Part shown: positions 45,797-57,065 of the stretch, piece by piece
Numbering within the stretch: position 1 is the first letter of the stretch
Layout: every line of letters starts with the position of its first letter
Source of the DNA: Orobanche coerulescens
Lineage: Eukaryota; Streptophyta; Magnoliopsida; Lamiales; Orobanchaceae
NCBI GenBank assembly: GCA_033398695.1
Contig: CM065817.1
Span: 32,374,231 to 32,438,230, forward strand
Length of the DNA: 64,000 nucleotides
Direction of reading: 5' to 3'
Made by a program: the position numbers and the translations under genes
The notes under the pieces: generated by a model
What the model was told of the DNA's origin: nothing
Seen by the model: the letters and a program-made list of their open reading frames with translations, nothing else
Database searches by the model: none

Positions 45797-46655
45797 GGAG
45801 CCGGTACGTCCCCTTTATCGAAGGCACCGTATCGGATGGCCCCGACCAGAATGCAAGAGTTGAAGATTCAACTTGAGGAATAGTTCGAGAAAGGTTATCT
45901 CCGACCGATTGCGTCCCCGAGAGGAGCACCAGTGTGATCTGTCAAGGAGAAGGATGGCTCATATCGTGTGTGTATTAATTATCAAGAGTTGAACAGGGTG
46001 ATGATCAAGATTAGTACCCCTTACCCCGTATTGATGATCTTTTAGATCAACTTCAGGGAGCTTCAGTATTTTCCAGGATCGACTTAAGATCTGGATATCA
46101 CCAGTTGCGGATTGAGAGTCGGATATCGCGAGGACGGCATTTCGAACACGTTATGGTCATTATGAGTTCGTAGTTATGCCGTTCGGGCTAACTAATGCAC
46201 CTGATGTATTCATGGAGTTAATGAATCGGGTTTTCATCGACTTTTTAGATCAGTTTGTTGTTGTCTTCATCGATGACATTTTGATTTATTCTCGTAGCCG
46301 AGAGGAACACGAGGTTCATCTTCATTAGGTTCTCGACATGTTGAGACGAGAACAACTTTATGGAAAGTTTTCCAAATGTGAGTTCTGGATGTCCGAAGTG
46401 ACTTTTCTCGGACATGTAATTTCATCAGATGGAGTTCGTGTCGACCCTCAAAAGACGGAGGCTATCCGAGATTGGTTACCTCCGAAGAATGTTAAGGAAA
46501 TCCGAAGTTTTCTCGGATTAGCGGGTTATTATCGGCGGTTTGTGGAAGGATTTTCTAAAATCGCTCAACCCTTGACGAACCTTTTGCGAAAGGATAAGAA
46601 TACACGTGGTCCGACGCGTGTCAACGGAGTTTTGAGGAACTCAAGAGCTAGTTAA
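45797..46655 (+). pseudogene. Reverse transcriptase of gypsy element 3
   Basis: Starts with GTSP...YRMAP-like and GAPV...KEKDGSYRVCINYQELN-like segments in shifting frames, then [21 protein letters not shown], the catalytic [10 protein letters not shown] near 46270, and from 46338 an open piece [15 protein letters not shown]...FLGHVIS...[19 protein letters not shown] stop at about 46326, several upstream stops and a frameshift near 46630 inactivate it. Confidence 0.88.
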
Positions 46656-47110
46656 TGTCAGCACCTGTACTTTCCTTGCCGCAAAGGACGGAGGGATTTG
46701 TGGTTTATAGTGATGCGTCCGGACAGGGTCTCGGATGTGTACTCATGCAGAATGGAAAGGTTATTGCCTATGCCTCACGGCAATTGAGACCTTACGAAGT
46801 TAATTATCCGACCCACGACCTGGAGCTAGCAGCCGTGGTGTTCGCTTTGAAAATTTGGCGTCATTACCTTTATGGCGTTACCTGTCAGATATTCACCGAT
46901 CATAAGAGTTTAAAGTATATATTTACTCAGAAGGAGTTAAATATGCGACAGAGACGGTGGTTAGAATTAATCAAAGATTATGATATCGAGATTCTTTACC
47001 ACCCGGGCAAGGCGAACGTTGTCGACGACGCCTTGAGTCGTAAGTCCGTGCAGGAGCAGATGCTTGCTCGTTTAACAGTTCAGAAGGAGCTTCAGCAGGA
47101 ATTCCTTTGA
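46655..47110 (+). pseudogene. RNase H of gypsy element 3
   Basis: Open for 151 codons: [49 protein letters not shown] and [10 protein letters not shown] contain the RNase H acidic residues. It ends at a TGA where the related frame continues into the integrase linker in the same phase. Confidence 0.9.
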
Positions 47111-48604
47111 CCCGAGATCGAGGTCTGGCTTCAGCGAATTCAGGGACAGCTTTGTATGTTAGAGATTTCATCGTCCCTTGAGGAGAATATCAGGGAAAAT
47201 CAGGGTTCAGACCCAGAATTGTTGCGCATCCGTGAGGATGTGGCTCAGGGGAAAGCCCCTGGATTCGTGGTCCACGAGGATGGACTTTTGAGATTTAAGA
47301 ATCGGTTGTGCGTACCGGCGAATGACGAGTTGAAAAACTCGATTTTGAGAGAAGCTCATGCTACCCCTTATTCTGTTCATCCGGGGTCCAGCAAAATGTA
47401 CAAGGACTTGAAACAAAATTACTGGTGGAGTAATATGAAGCGAGAAGTCGCAGAATTTGTTTCGAGATGCTTAACCTGTCAACAAGTTAAGATTGAACAT
47501 CAGCGACCGGCGGGTATGCTGAAACCTCTCCCTATTCCGGAGTGGAAGTGGGAAGACATTTCTATGGATTTCATCACGAGTTTGCCGACGAGTCGTTGTG
47601 GCATGAATACGATCTGGGTGATTGTGGACCGCTTAACTAAGTCAGCTCATTTCCTTGGGATTAAGGATACGTGGGGTCCCGAGAGACTTGCCCAGCTGTT
47701 CATCAAAGAGATAGTGAGATTGCACGGTACTCCTAAGAGTATCGTTTCTGATTGTGACGGGTGATTCGTGTCTCATTTTGGAAATCAGTTCATCGTGCTT
47801 TGAGAACTCAGCTCAATATCATTACCGTTTTTCATCCTCAGTCCGACGGACAATCAGAGAGGACTTTTCAGACATTGGAGGACATGTTGAGGGCATGCGT
47901 CCTCGATTAGTAGACGATTGGGAAGCCCAATTACTGTTGTTTGAGTCCACGTACAGTTTAGTTGGCATGCTGCGATGAAGGTAGCACCTTACGAGGCCTG
48001 GTACAGTCGTCGTTGTCGATCTCCCTTGTGTTGGGACGACCCATCAGAGTCAATCGACACCGAGCCCGATATACTTATAGCCGCCCGAGAGAAGGTAGCT
48101 TTGATCAAGAGTCGTTTGTTGACAGCTCAGAGTCGACAGAAATCATATGCAGATAATCGTCATCGACCACTAGAGTTCGAGACGAGTGACCACGTTTTGG
48201 TCAAGGTATCCCCGAGTCGAGGTATTTTCCATTTCGGAAAATGGGGGAAGTTGAGTCCGAGATTCATGGGATCGTTTGAGATTTTGGATCGAGTAGGCGA
48301 GTTAGCTTATCAATTGGCTTTACCTCCGGCATTGAGCCGAATTCATAATGTGTTTCACATCTCTCAGTTGCGGAAGTATGTTGCCGACCCGAGTCACATA
48401 CTTCAGTTCGACGAAATCGAGACCGCGGATGATCATTCGTACGAGGAGCGTCCTGTACGAGTGTTGGAGCGGCGAATCAAACAGTTGAGGAACAAGACGA
48501 TCCCTTTGGTCAAGATTCAGTGGTCCAGACACGGAGTCGAAGAGGCCACTTGGGAAACCGAGGAGAGTATACGGGAAAGTTATCCCGCGTTGTTTGACCC
48601 TTAG
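47111..48604 (+). pseudogene. Integrase with chromodomain-like end, gypsy element 3
   Basis: The zinc finger is intact (HATPYSVHPGSSKMY...CLTCQQ). Core: MDFITSLP, VIVDRLTKSAHF, KSIVSDCDG, then a TGA at 47762 and a one-base frameshift near 47782, so the last catalytic segment (FHPQSDGQSERTFQ) is out of frame. From 47975 the frame is open again: APYEAWYSRRCRSPLCWDD, GSFEILDRVGELAYQLALP, VFHISQLRKYVADPSH, and a chromodomain-like KIQWSRHGVEEATWE. It stops at 48604, before the purine tract. Confidence 0.9.
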
Positions 48605-48638
48605 TTTCGGGGACGAAACTCTTTTTAAGGGGGGAGTA

Positions 48639-51249
48639 TGTAATACCCGGTTGTAATTCATTCATTTTCATTCAGTAATTATCAGTCTGTATTTGCCACT
48701 CAGTAATTTTCACTCATTAATAATCACTCATCATTCATGAATCACTCATTTGCGTTCACTGTTGGCATGTTGTAATCGAATATCAGTTACCGATCGTCAT
48801 TTTATCTCCGTTTTTAGATCGAGACGGGAGTATTATCATTTTCATTGTGATTGATAGCCTTGTACTGGGAGTATCATCTTTGGCTCGTGTTAGACTTGTT
48901 CACTTTCACATTCGTATGGTATGTCGGATCATTCATCAGTCGTAGCGAGGAATAGGAGTTATCGGATTTATTCACCTTGGCCAGCATTGAGTTACGGCCG
49001 TAAGGTTCCGGGATACGGCCGTAAGTTCAGCGGGTACGGCCGTAAGGTTGGCCGGTTACGGCCGTACGTGGTCCAGCAGGCTGCCCAGGCTGCCAGGCAT
49101 TTTGGCCGAAGGCGAGTTACGGCCGTAAGGAGGGTTGGATACGGCCGTAAGTGGGGTTCGTAAATTTCAGATGTTGTCGACCAAGGGTGACTTACGACCG
49201 TAAGGGTTGCAGCATACGGCCGTAAGTCGAGGCAGGTACGGCCGTAAGGCTTGGTCGGATACGGCCCGTCTGTGCAGCGGGATGCACAGCCATTTTTGAC
49301 GAAGGCGGGTTACGCCCGTAAGTTTGGCCGGATACGGCCGTATCATCCGAGTTACGGCCGTAAGGTGTGCGGGTACGGCCGTAAGGATGTCGGCGGATGT
49401 TTTTGACGTAGGCGGGTTACGCCCGTAACTCAGAGGCGATTCACCGTAAGTCAGCCGGCGAGCTTCGGACGAAGCCGAGTTACGGCCGTACGAGTTGGCC
49501 AGTTACGGCCATAAGGCCGTTGACTTAGAATGTTACGGCCGTAAGAGGGCCGAGTTACGGCCGTAACTTCCGGCAGTATTTAAGGACTCGGCCGGGACAC
49601 TTTTCCTCATTTTTCTCATTTCCTTCTTCTTGTCCGAGAGAGAGAGCTTGAGGGAGATATTTTGACATCATCAATCACTTGTGTATTCGGATTTCATCAT
49701 CTTATTTTGTTGGGAAGCTTGGATAGTCGATTTAACACGTTTTCATTGGATCGAAGTGGTTGGATCTTCAAGAGGTAATTTCTTCAACACCTTGGATTTC
49801 GATTTTGTGTTGAGATATGATGTTTTGGACGTTATAATCATGTTATATGAAGGGATATGTATATGATTATGAGTTTGTATAAGGATTCATTGGATTATTG
49901 AGGGATTATTCAAGAACACTTTGATTATCGAGTTGAAATTGGGGGTTTTCGATTAATTGTCGTTATAATCACGTTTTTGGACATTCGTTTTGGATTATTA
50001 ATCCTATTGAAGATGTTTTGTTGGTTTGAAACACTTCTTGGGGGATTTTATATTGGTATATTGAGGTTTGATTGTAAACAATCGGAGTTTGGACGTAACG
50101 TGTTTGATTTAATGCCTCAATGGACTTGGTTTAGTCGTATCGACGTGTTGAGTTCATTATATTCATGTTTGTTACGTATGTTGAACGGATTGTTGGTTAT
50201 TGTGTTATTCAAGGTTGTTCGAGCGACCGATATCTCTATTAGGACGTTGTTCGTGGAAGGATAATTGTCACCGGTGTTGTGTAAGTTAATTCTTACTCGG
50301 TTAAAAGTATATTCATCCCTTTTGTTGTTGTTCATTCATAATCATAACTCATTCATCAGTGTATTAACCGTATCAAACTTGTTATTGTCAATTAATCACT
50401 TCAGTCATAAGGAACGACGGTTCCAATCTTTTCATTAAGCTGTCATTTATTTCATTACCATTCCACCTCGGTGAGTCATTATTCATTTTCGATGTCACTT
50501 TTGTTATATCGTGGCATTCCGGGTCATACTGGCGTGCCGGTTGGTATGTGTTGGATTTTCATGTCGGGCACGTTTAAGTCGTGTATTGGTTGTTGGCCTC
50601 ACATTGGACTGTGCACACGAGTCATATTGTCTCGTGAGACTGATTAGGTACAAGACCACACGTGTATTCGATCGATACTCGTTGGTGGCTTGTGCACGGA
50701 CACATTTCCATCCCGGGCGTAGTGTGGTACCACCCTTTGAGCCGTACTGTTAGTTGATTCATATAGCATGTTTGATTGCGTATGTTTCGGCTGTGATATT
50801 TCATAACTTCGGATATAATCATGATTGTGTATTTTCAACCCTTGAGGATTGTTGTTACGTATGGCCCGACCCATTTGGGGATTTTGTTTTTCAGGTCATG
50901 GCAAGGCAAAAGCACGGGAATAGCATGTTGATGTCGAGGAGTCCCAGTGGTACTAGTAGGGGGCCCCGATCTTTCAATTATTCATGTTATTGTCCTTTAT
51001 TTTCCGCTGCAGACTTTCATTTGGATACTCCGTTTCATTCAGTGTTGTGTATTTTATCTTCATATAAAATACACTAGTATTCGGTATTGTCCTGGTGTGT
51101 TGTAACTAAACTCCTCATCGGAGTAATTATTGTTGTAATATGGTTTGGTACTACATTTATCCTGTGTAATTCATTCATTTTCATTTGCCTGGTGGGTCCC
51201 AGTTGGGGATCTACGGCACTGTAATATCCGCCTAGTTTGGGGTGTTACA
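48639..51249 (+). repeat. 3' LTR of gypsy element 3
   Basis: Begins TGTAATACCCGG after the tract AAGGGGGGAGTA and ends GGTGTTACA; 2,611 bp. It holds the TTACGGCCGTAA array (48992-49566), a TATA-like GTATTTAAGG at 49576, and near the end GGCAAGGCAAAAGCACGGGA and GGTGGGTCCCAGT phrases also found in the LTR ending at 56617. Confidence 0.9.
48992..49566. repeat. Array of about 20 TTACGGCCGTAA palindromes
   Basis: Sites start near 48992, 49013, 49034, 49056, 49117, 49139, 49192, 49214, 49236, 49259, 49310, 49332, 49352, 49373, 49417, 49438, 49480, 49503, 49533 and 49555. Most steps are 20-23 bp or about twice that. Some sites are degenerate (TTACGCCCGTAA, TTACGACCGTAA). The last ends about 10 bp before a TATTTAAG box. 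The clustered small frame at 48921-49163 is an artefact of this array. Confidence 0.93.
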
Positions 51250-52479
51250 CATATGATGTTCATGTTGATGAACATATTGAGTTGCACATGTGTATGCATA
51301 ATTGTATTGTTTATGTTTTGTTGATCCTGTGAGATCATGTTATCTATGCTGAGGGCACTGGATTGGATGTCCACTATGTTGGTCCGACGGGATCATCATG
51401 GGGATCTATGCTGAGGGCGTTGGATCGTTGGATTACCCGGTATTGTGTTGATGGAATCATGTGGATTTGCATTGTTGATTTTATCATGTGTTGTTATTGT
51501 GCATATGTATATTATGGGTTTGCCATTAATATACATTGTCGTTATTGATGTGAGCATATTGACGTTGTCATATGAGTATGCATTTGTAGGTCTTGTGTTA
51601 GGACCATGTCCGTGTGTGGTATTGATCTGACCTCGGATTAGGCTGACATGATTGTCGTGGCATTTCATATCTTGTGGTATGTTCCGTATTTCCTTTGGTA
51701 TTCGTCTTTTGATGGACTATCAGTTATCGTCTTGGGATTTGATGATGCTATCCGATGGATCGTATTGGTCAGAACTAGTATACTTCCGTATCGTGAGTTG
51801 GTGATGATAGTTTGAGAATCTTGAGTATTGTTTGAGGTACAATACAGATATTATGTCCGAATTTATTGGTTAATCGAGTACGAGATGTGAAACATGATAA
51901 TGATAATTCTGTTGAGAATTATTTAAGTAAAGTTACTACGATAAGATTACATTGGTCGTATTCTTATTCTGTATTCTCATTGGTATGTAATTATTAATGT
52001 GATGTGACGGTTATCATTGTTGGATATTATGGCTAACCCCGTCGTTGGCTTTCTTTTTAGGTTCTTGGAATATCGAGCTTGTAGCGGTCGTGAAGAGATG
52101 AGCTTCCCGGAGGATACTGGCTAGGTCATGTAATTGTGTATTGAGTTTCCTCATCAGTCGTTGTATTCCGCTGCTAGAATACTTTTAACTGTTGTCTTTT
52201 CCGCTGCGTGAATATTTTTAAATGACCTTTCGTAATCTGGTAACTCAGGTTACTTTGGAAAATCGTTTTCTAAACTATTGAATTTCGGCTATTTGGCCTT
52301 GTCCTTTCAAACGAGATTTTACGACGGTTTCGATAAACAAATTTTATATAGTCTTCAAATGTTTTAAAGATAGTACCGTCGTTGGCCTCTTGGGCGTTTG
52401 TAAATGTTTGCGAAAATTTCTTTTAGCCTCCAGGGCCCACGGCGTTGTAATATTCCCGGTCAGATCTGGGGGTGTTACA
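51250..52479 (+). repeat. 3' part of another gypsy LTR (element 5)
   Basis: Ends GGGGGTGTTACA at 52479 and contains LTR-like phrases (AGATGAGCTTCCCGGAGG, TTCCGCTGC). Its start is missing: it abuts the LTR end of element 3. It is followed not by a primer site but by integrase coding sequence in mid-gene, so it is probably a remnant of an LTR inserted there. No gene seen in it. Confidence 0.6.
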
Positions 52480-53207
52480 ATGTGGTACCCCCAAGAGTAT
52501 TGTATTGGATCGTGACGAGTGATTCGTGTCATATTTCTAGAAAGCAGTTCATCGTGCGATGGGTACGCAGTTGAACTTCAGTACATCATTTCATCCGCAG
52601 ACTGATGGTCAGTCTGAAAGGACTATCTAAACTCTAGAGGATATGTTGAGGGCGTGCGCTCTTGATTGGAAGGACGATTGGGAAGCCCAACTGCCTTTGG
52701 TGGAAATCACTTACAATAATAGTTGGTACGCTTAGATTCAGATGGCACCTTATGAAGCATTGTATGGCTGCCGTTGTAGGTCCCTTTGTGTTGGGACGAC
52801 CTATCTGAATCTCTGGGTACGGAACCTTATATGTTGTTAGCAACCCGTGAGAAGATCGCCCTGGTTAGGAGTCGTTTGTTAATGGCTCAAAGCCGACAGA
52901 AGACTTACGCAGACAACCGTCGATGACCGCTTGAGTTCGAGGTTGGCGACCATGTGCTAATGAAGATGTCTCATACCCGAGCTGTTTTTCATTTTGGGAA
53001 GAGAGACAAACTGAGTCCGAGGTACATTGGGCCGTTTGAGATTTTGGAACGTGTAGGTGATCTAGCCTATCGACTGGCTTTGCCACCGGCGTTAAGTTGA
53101 ATTCACAACGTGTTTCATGTCTCCCAATTGAGGAAGTATGTTGCTGATCCGAGTCATATACTTCAGTTCGATGAGATCGAGATAGTGGAGGATCATTCGT
53201 ACGAGGA
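52480..53207 (+). pseudogene. Integrase C-terminal fragment of a gypsy element
   Basis: Starts inside the core (GTPKSIVLDRDE), then STSFHPQTDGQSERTI, TLEDMLRACALDWKDDWEAQLPLVE, APYEALYGCRCRSPLCWDD, GPFEILERVGDLAYRLALPP, VFHVSQLRKYVADPSH, ending YEERR. At least five stops (for example at the R of DRDxRF and inside the QxxR region). It is closer to elements 3 and 4 than to 1. It is cut at 53208 where the gag-only element begins, sharing GAGCG at the joint. Confidence 0.85.
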
Positions 53208-53218
53208 GCGACGAAGAT

Positions 53219-53833
53219 CCCGATGAAGATTTCATGAATCAAAATAATCTCGCGCTCATGGCCCGGAGTTCATTCGACGATAGCAACGTCGAAAGCCAAG
53301 TAAGTAACTCCTACGACGAACTCTTTGAAGCATTCGAGTTATTACATACGGACTATCAAAATGCTTTAAATGAAATTAAATCCCTCAAGTCTAAATATAA
53401 AACTTTGGAAATTGAAAATTCCAAAATATTTGAAAAAGGGAAATTTGTTGAAATCGATCATTCGAAATGCATTGAAAATGAGACTATTTTAATAAATGAT
53501 CTTTTAAAAGTTCAAGATGAACTAAAAATTTTGACAAAGAAATTCTCGTGCGGCAACGATAAATTTGAACAAATGTTATGTGTTCAAAAATATACTTTAA
53601 ATAAAGAGGGGTTAGGATTCAAATCACGTTCGAAAAATGAATCCGTCAACTTCAAAATACCCCGTTGCGAAAAATATTTGAAAATCGGGCATGACATTTC
53701 AAATTGCAAAAGCCCAAGACGGACGATAAAAATAAAAAAGATTTGGGTTCCTAAAGGAACAATTACTCCAAACATCGTCTACGTTTCAAAACAAAAACCA
53801 ACTATAGGTTGGATCCCCAAAAATAAATTTTAA
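53219..53833 (+). pseudogene. C-terminal half of a SIRE-like Gag (copy 2)
   Basis: Open from the FMNQNNLALMARSSF region to the stop at 53833. A long coiled-coil-like stretch (ALNEIKSLKSKYKTLEIENSK, LLKVQDELKILTKKF) is followed by a second knuckle-like CEKYLKIGHDISNC (first CxxC lost: Tyr for Cys) and a KIWVPKGTI...IGWIPKNKF end. The corresponding Gln codon of copy 1 (61996, there a stop) is CAA here. The N-terminal half and first knuckle are missing. The 599-base frame is otherwise undamaged. Confidence 0.82.
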
Positions 53834-54337
53834 CAATTGATATTTTAAAAAAGGGGAGATAATACTTTCAGGGGGAGTATTTTTTAAAAGGGTATAACTA
53901 AATTCCCTTATTAATGCATAAATTGGTATCATGCATATTTATATTTCATTTGGTATCCTCTATTTTTATATACTTTTTGATGAAGACAAAAAGGGGGAGA
54001 AGGAGATGAATTGATAAAAATGAGAAAGTCGAAAAGAACAAGGAAGCACACAAAAAGGGGAGTTAAAACGAAGGAGTTGAAAAATTGAAAAATGAAAAAT
54101 CAAAGAAGTCGAAAAGAAAAAGAAAAGCATACAAAAAGGAGGAGTTAAAACGAAGGAGTTGAAAAATTGAAAAAGGAAAAACAAAGAAGTCGAAAAAGAA
54201 GAAAAAGAAAAGGATTGGAGAAACTAACGAAACGATCAAAGCCGAAAACTTTGATTCGTATACATATACATATATTTTATTCTTACAGATTTTATCCAAT
54301 TCAAGAGTTGTTTTGTAATCATCAAAAAGGGGGAGAT

Positions 54338-55530
54338 TGTTGGAATATTTATTCCACACATTATTTAATTTGTGTTTTGATGATTAAAGTTGCTAAACAA
54401 CAAAACAACATCGAGGCGAAGCAAAACGACGAAGCAGACGAAGACGCAAAAAGCTGATCATAATGCATGTGTAGCGCAAGCTAAGACATATATGTTAGCA
54501 CACGCTAACGGGAAGTCATCTGCATATCAGCCAAGTTTGAAGTAAGCTGAAGTGAAGTCAGCTGATGATATAGCGCACGTTACACGTTATCATTAACGCA
54601 CGCTATTGAAGTCTTGTTACCGTTGTGAAGGAATCCAAACACAGAATGACATATGCAATGAAGTCAGCATTAGCGCACGCTACAAAGATGGAATAGCGCA
54701 CGCTAAGCAGTTTGAATCAAGTCAATCAGAACGTTGGGAAAAGCAGGTCAAAGTCAGCATATCAAACGGATACTTTGACAAGTCATGCAACGGATATATT
54801 GGATTAGCGCACGCTACAAAGGAAGTGGTAGCACAAGCTAACTGTCAAAGACAGTAGCCACTAGACTGAAACATAAAATGATTAACGTACGCTACATGAA
54901 AGACATTATGCACGCTAAAGCAAAAATGTGCGATAGCGCACGCTAAGAAGGAAGAGCTAGCGCACGCTAGCTAGTCAACTGGCAGCAACGGCTAGTTTGT
55001 GGGAAATGTCTATAAATACCATCCCTATGGTATTGTTTGATTACAACAACTTCAAGCAAACAAGACATACATCTGAGAATCATATACTTACATTGTTGTT
55101 GTAATATTGAGCCTATATTGTTAGTTTGAGTGTTTATACATTCAACATTATACACGAGAGGTAAAAGAAAAGATACAATTAGATTCGGTGTTATTAGGAT
55201 CAAGGATCCGGCATTGTTAGAATCGCAATCGATATCTAAGTGAGGTTTATCTAGTACCCATAGAAATCTAGAGTGGTTGGTTCCTTATCCAATAGAAAAG
55301 GAAAAAATGGTTTTACTCGGACCGATAGAAGACGAGCTTGTAACGGTAATCCCTCGACCGATAGAAGAGAGGCGTAGAGGTTTTGATCTTAATCCTGAGA
55401 AAAAGATACATCGAGAGAGGATGTAGGCTTCGCTAATAGCCGAACCTCTATAAATCCTTGTGTGATTTATTTTCCGCAATTTATCTACGCTTCCGCACAA
55501 ATGGCGCAAATATCCGATTTTATACCAACA
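54338..55530 (+). repeat. 3' LTR of gag-only element copy 2
   Basis: TGTTGGAATATTTATTCC to TATACCAACA, 1,193 bp. Shares long stretches with the LTRs at 59612 and 62739 downstream of the TATA box (TCAAGGATCCGGCATT, TCTAGTACCCATAGAAA). Holds the TAGCGCACGCTA array and TATAAATACC at 55011. Confidence 0.88.
54472..54969. repeat. Array of 12 TAGCGCACGCTA motifs
   Basis: Sites start near 54472, 54496, 54571, 54594, 54671, 54694, 54805, 54829, 54883, 54906, 54934 and 54958. Six of the eleven steps are 23 or 24 bp, giving mostly paired sites. The last lies about 41 bp before the TATA box. Confidence 0.92.
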
Positions 55531-56617
55531 GGACTATCTTCCGCCTACGGAATTGAGGCAAGTTATCTTGCTTGGTTATAATGATCATTGAATTCTTATG
55601 ATGGTTATACGTTTCGTGTATAAGAAACACTTATGAATCTGTGATTCGTAACTTGATATCGTTCTTGATGATGTTTCCAGTTTTCATCGTGGGATTGCAT
55701 TCCCAAGTTCATCACATTTGAATCGTTGATCTCTTTGATCCTTATTTTCACTTCGGTGAGTTTCTTGATCCTTAATCGGATATATGATTTATTGAATTCA
55801 TTGTCTTCGTGACATATCTGGAATCATATCTGCATGCCGATTGGTTATTGTGTAGGATTTTTAGCCAGTCACATATATAGTCATACGTGGATGTTTCTGT
55901 ATTGGACTGTGCACACGAGATGTAGTTCGTGAGGCTAATTAGGTACATTGTCACACGTATATTCTGGATTCCGTATACGGGGTGGACGGACACATTTCCG
56001 GATCGGGCGTACTGTGATGTCCATCTTGAGCCATATTGTTTGGTCGTTCATAGTCCATGTATGATTGGATATGTCTGACGGTTTGTGACTGATTGTTCAT
56101 ATACCCGAGAGGTATGTTCAGTAGTCGGGATATTTCCTTGAGATCTACTATATGTGAATTGTATAATGTCTTGAGAATAATTTATCATGTATATCTGACC
56201 CTGTGCTTGTGGCGAAATACTTGTGTTGTATTTTAGGTTGAGGAAAAGGTAAGGCACGGGAAGAGCATGGTAACGGCGAAGGGTTCGAAGGATACTAGTT
56301 CAGGGCCCCCAAATATTTTATTGTCTGGTTATGCTTGAAAATCGTGTAATGTTATTTTCCGCTTCATTTAAATTATTGACCGATTCTATTGTTATTTGAA
56401 GTATATTCCATCTCCATATGGTTTATACTTGTATTTGGATCCTGTGTATGTTAAGTCCATTGGCCATACTATTTATAAACTCCTAATTGGAGTAATGACT
56501 ATTTATTGTGGTTCGGTATCACAAGGTAATATATATTCAATCCATATTTTGGTATTGCCTGGTGGGTCCCAGTGTGGGGTCCACGGCACTGTAATAGATG
56601 CCTTTTGGGGTGTTACA
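55531..56617 (+). repeat. 5' LTR of gypsy element 4, 3' part
   Basis: Ends TTTTGGGGTGTTACA and shares GGTGGGTCCCAGT, GGCACTGTAATA and other phrases with the LTR of element 3. The start is lost at the end of the gag-only element (55530). Confidence 0.75.
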
Positions 56618-56622
56618 GAAGA

Positions 56623-56634
56623 TGGTCTCAGAGA
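56623..56634 (+). promoter_or_regulatory. Primer binding site of gypsy element 4
   Basis: TGGTCTCAGAGA shortly after the LTR end, a mutated form of the initiator-Met site TGGTATCAGAGC. Confidence 0.65.
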
Positions 56635-57065
56635 GTCGTTTTCTCTTTAAGAGTCATTGTGAAAAGAACTAGTATCAAGAGACCTTCGTGTCACGCGTGA
56701 CCTGTGCAAGCGCCTGACCCTACGAGCCAAATACGGTATGTACTTTATGAGCCATGATTTAATTACTGGCGTGATATTGATATCGGAATAGATCTCTTTG
56801 TTGATCTTTATATTTCGAGGATCTGTGACAGGATTTATCTAATTGATATTTCGAGAAAAATTCTGGATTGATTATGTGATTGAAATTGTTCGACTCGATG
56901 TCGATATGATATTCTGTGTGGCACTCGTAGTGCCTATAATTCATTATGAACTGTTTTCTTGAATATGTAGTTCCTTTGTGCTATTAACTTAGCATGAATT
57001 TTGATTGGTCATAAAGACGGTCATGAACTGTGCATATGGTTATTATTATTGTCTGATTCTTTCAG

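Larger units (their letters stand above)
43141..51249 (+). mobile_element. Ty3/gypsy chromovirus, element 3 (5' LTR truncated)
   Basis: The 5' LTR is reduced to its last 416 bp (43141-43556), matching 50834-51249. Then come a primer site, gag with two zinc knuckles, protease, a 56-bp tandem repeat, RT, RNase H, integrase with chromodomain-like end, purine tract and a complete 3' LTR (48639-51249). Many stops and frameshifts. Its proteins differ clearly from element 1 and resemble element 4 (56618-59611). Confidence 0.9.
53208..55530 (+). mobile_element. 5'-truncated gag-only copia-type element (TR-GAG-like), copy 2
   Basis: The 3' half of a relative of the element at 59612-63780: the end of Gag (53219-53833), purine-rich untranslated region, tract AAAAGGGGGAGA, and a complete 3' LTR (54338-55530). 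As in its relative, no pol sequence lies between gag and the LTR, although the left end is truncated. No target duplication can be checked. Confidence 0.8.

Noticed and set aside
48921..49163. 80-codon frame with repeated GRK/YGRK
   Set aside because: Translation of the TACGGCCGTAAG array; no sign of coding.
48992..49566. CRISPR array
   Set aside because: Short repeats at 20-23 bp steps with variable gaps inside a plant LTR; repeat and spacer sizes and context do not fit CRISPR.
51250..52479. Host gene between gypsy elements
   Set aside because: Only short unrelated frames; the TTACA end and LTR-like phrases make it an LTR fragment.
54167..54457. 96-codon Lys/Arg-rich frame
   Set aside because: Purine-rich untranslated region of the gag-only element crossing into its LTR.
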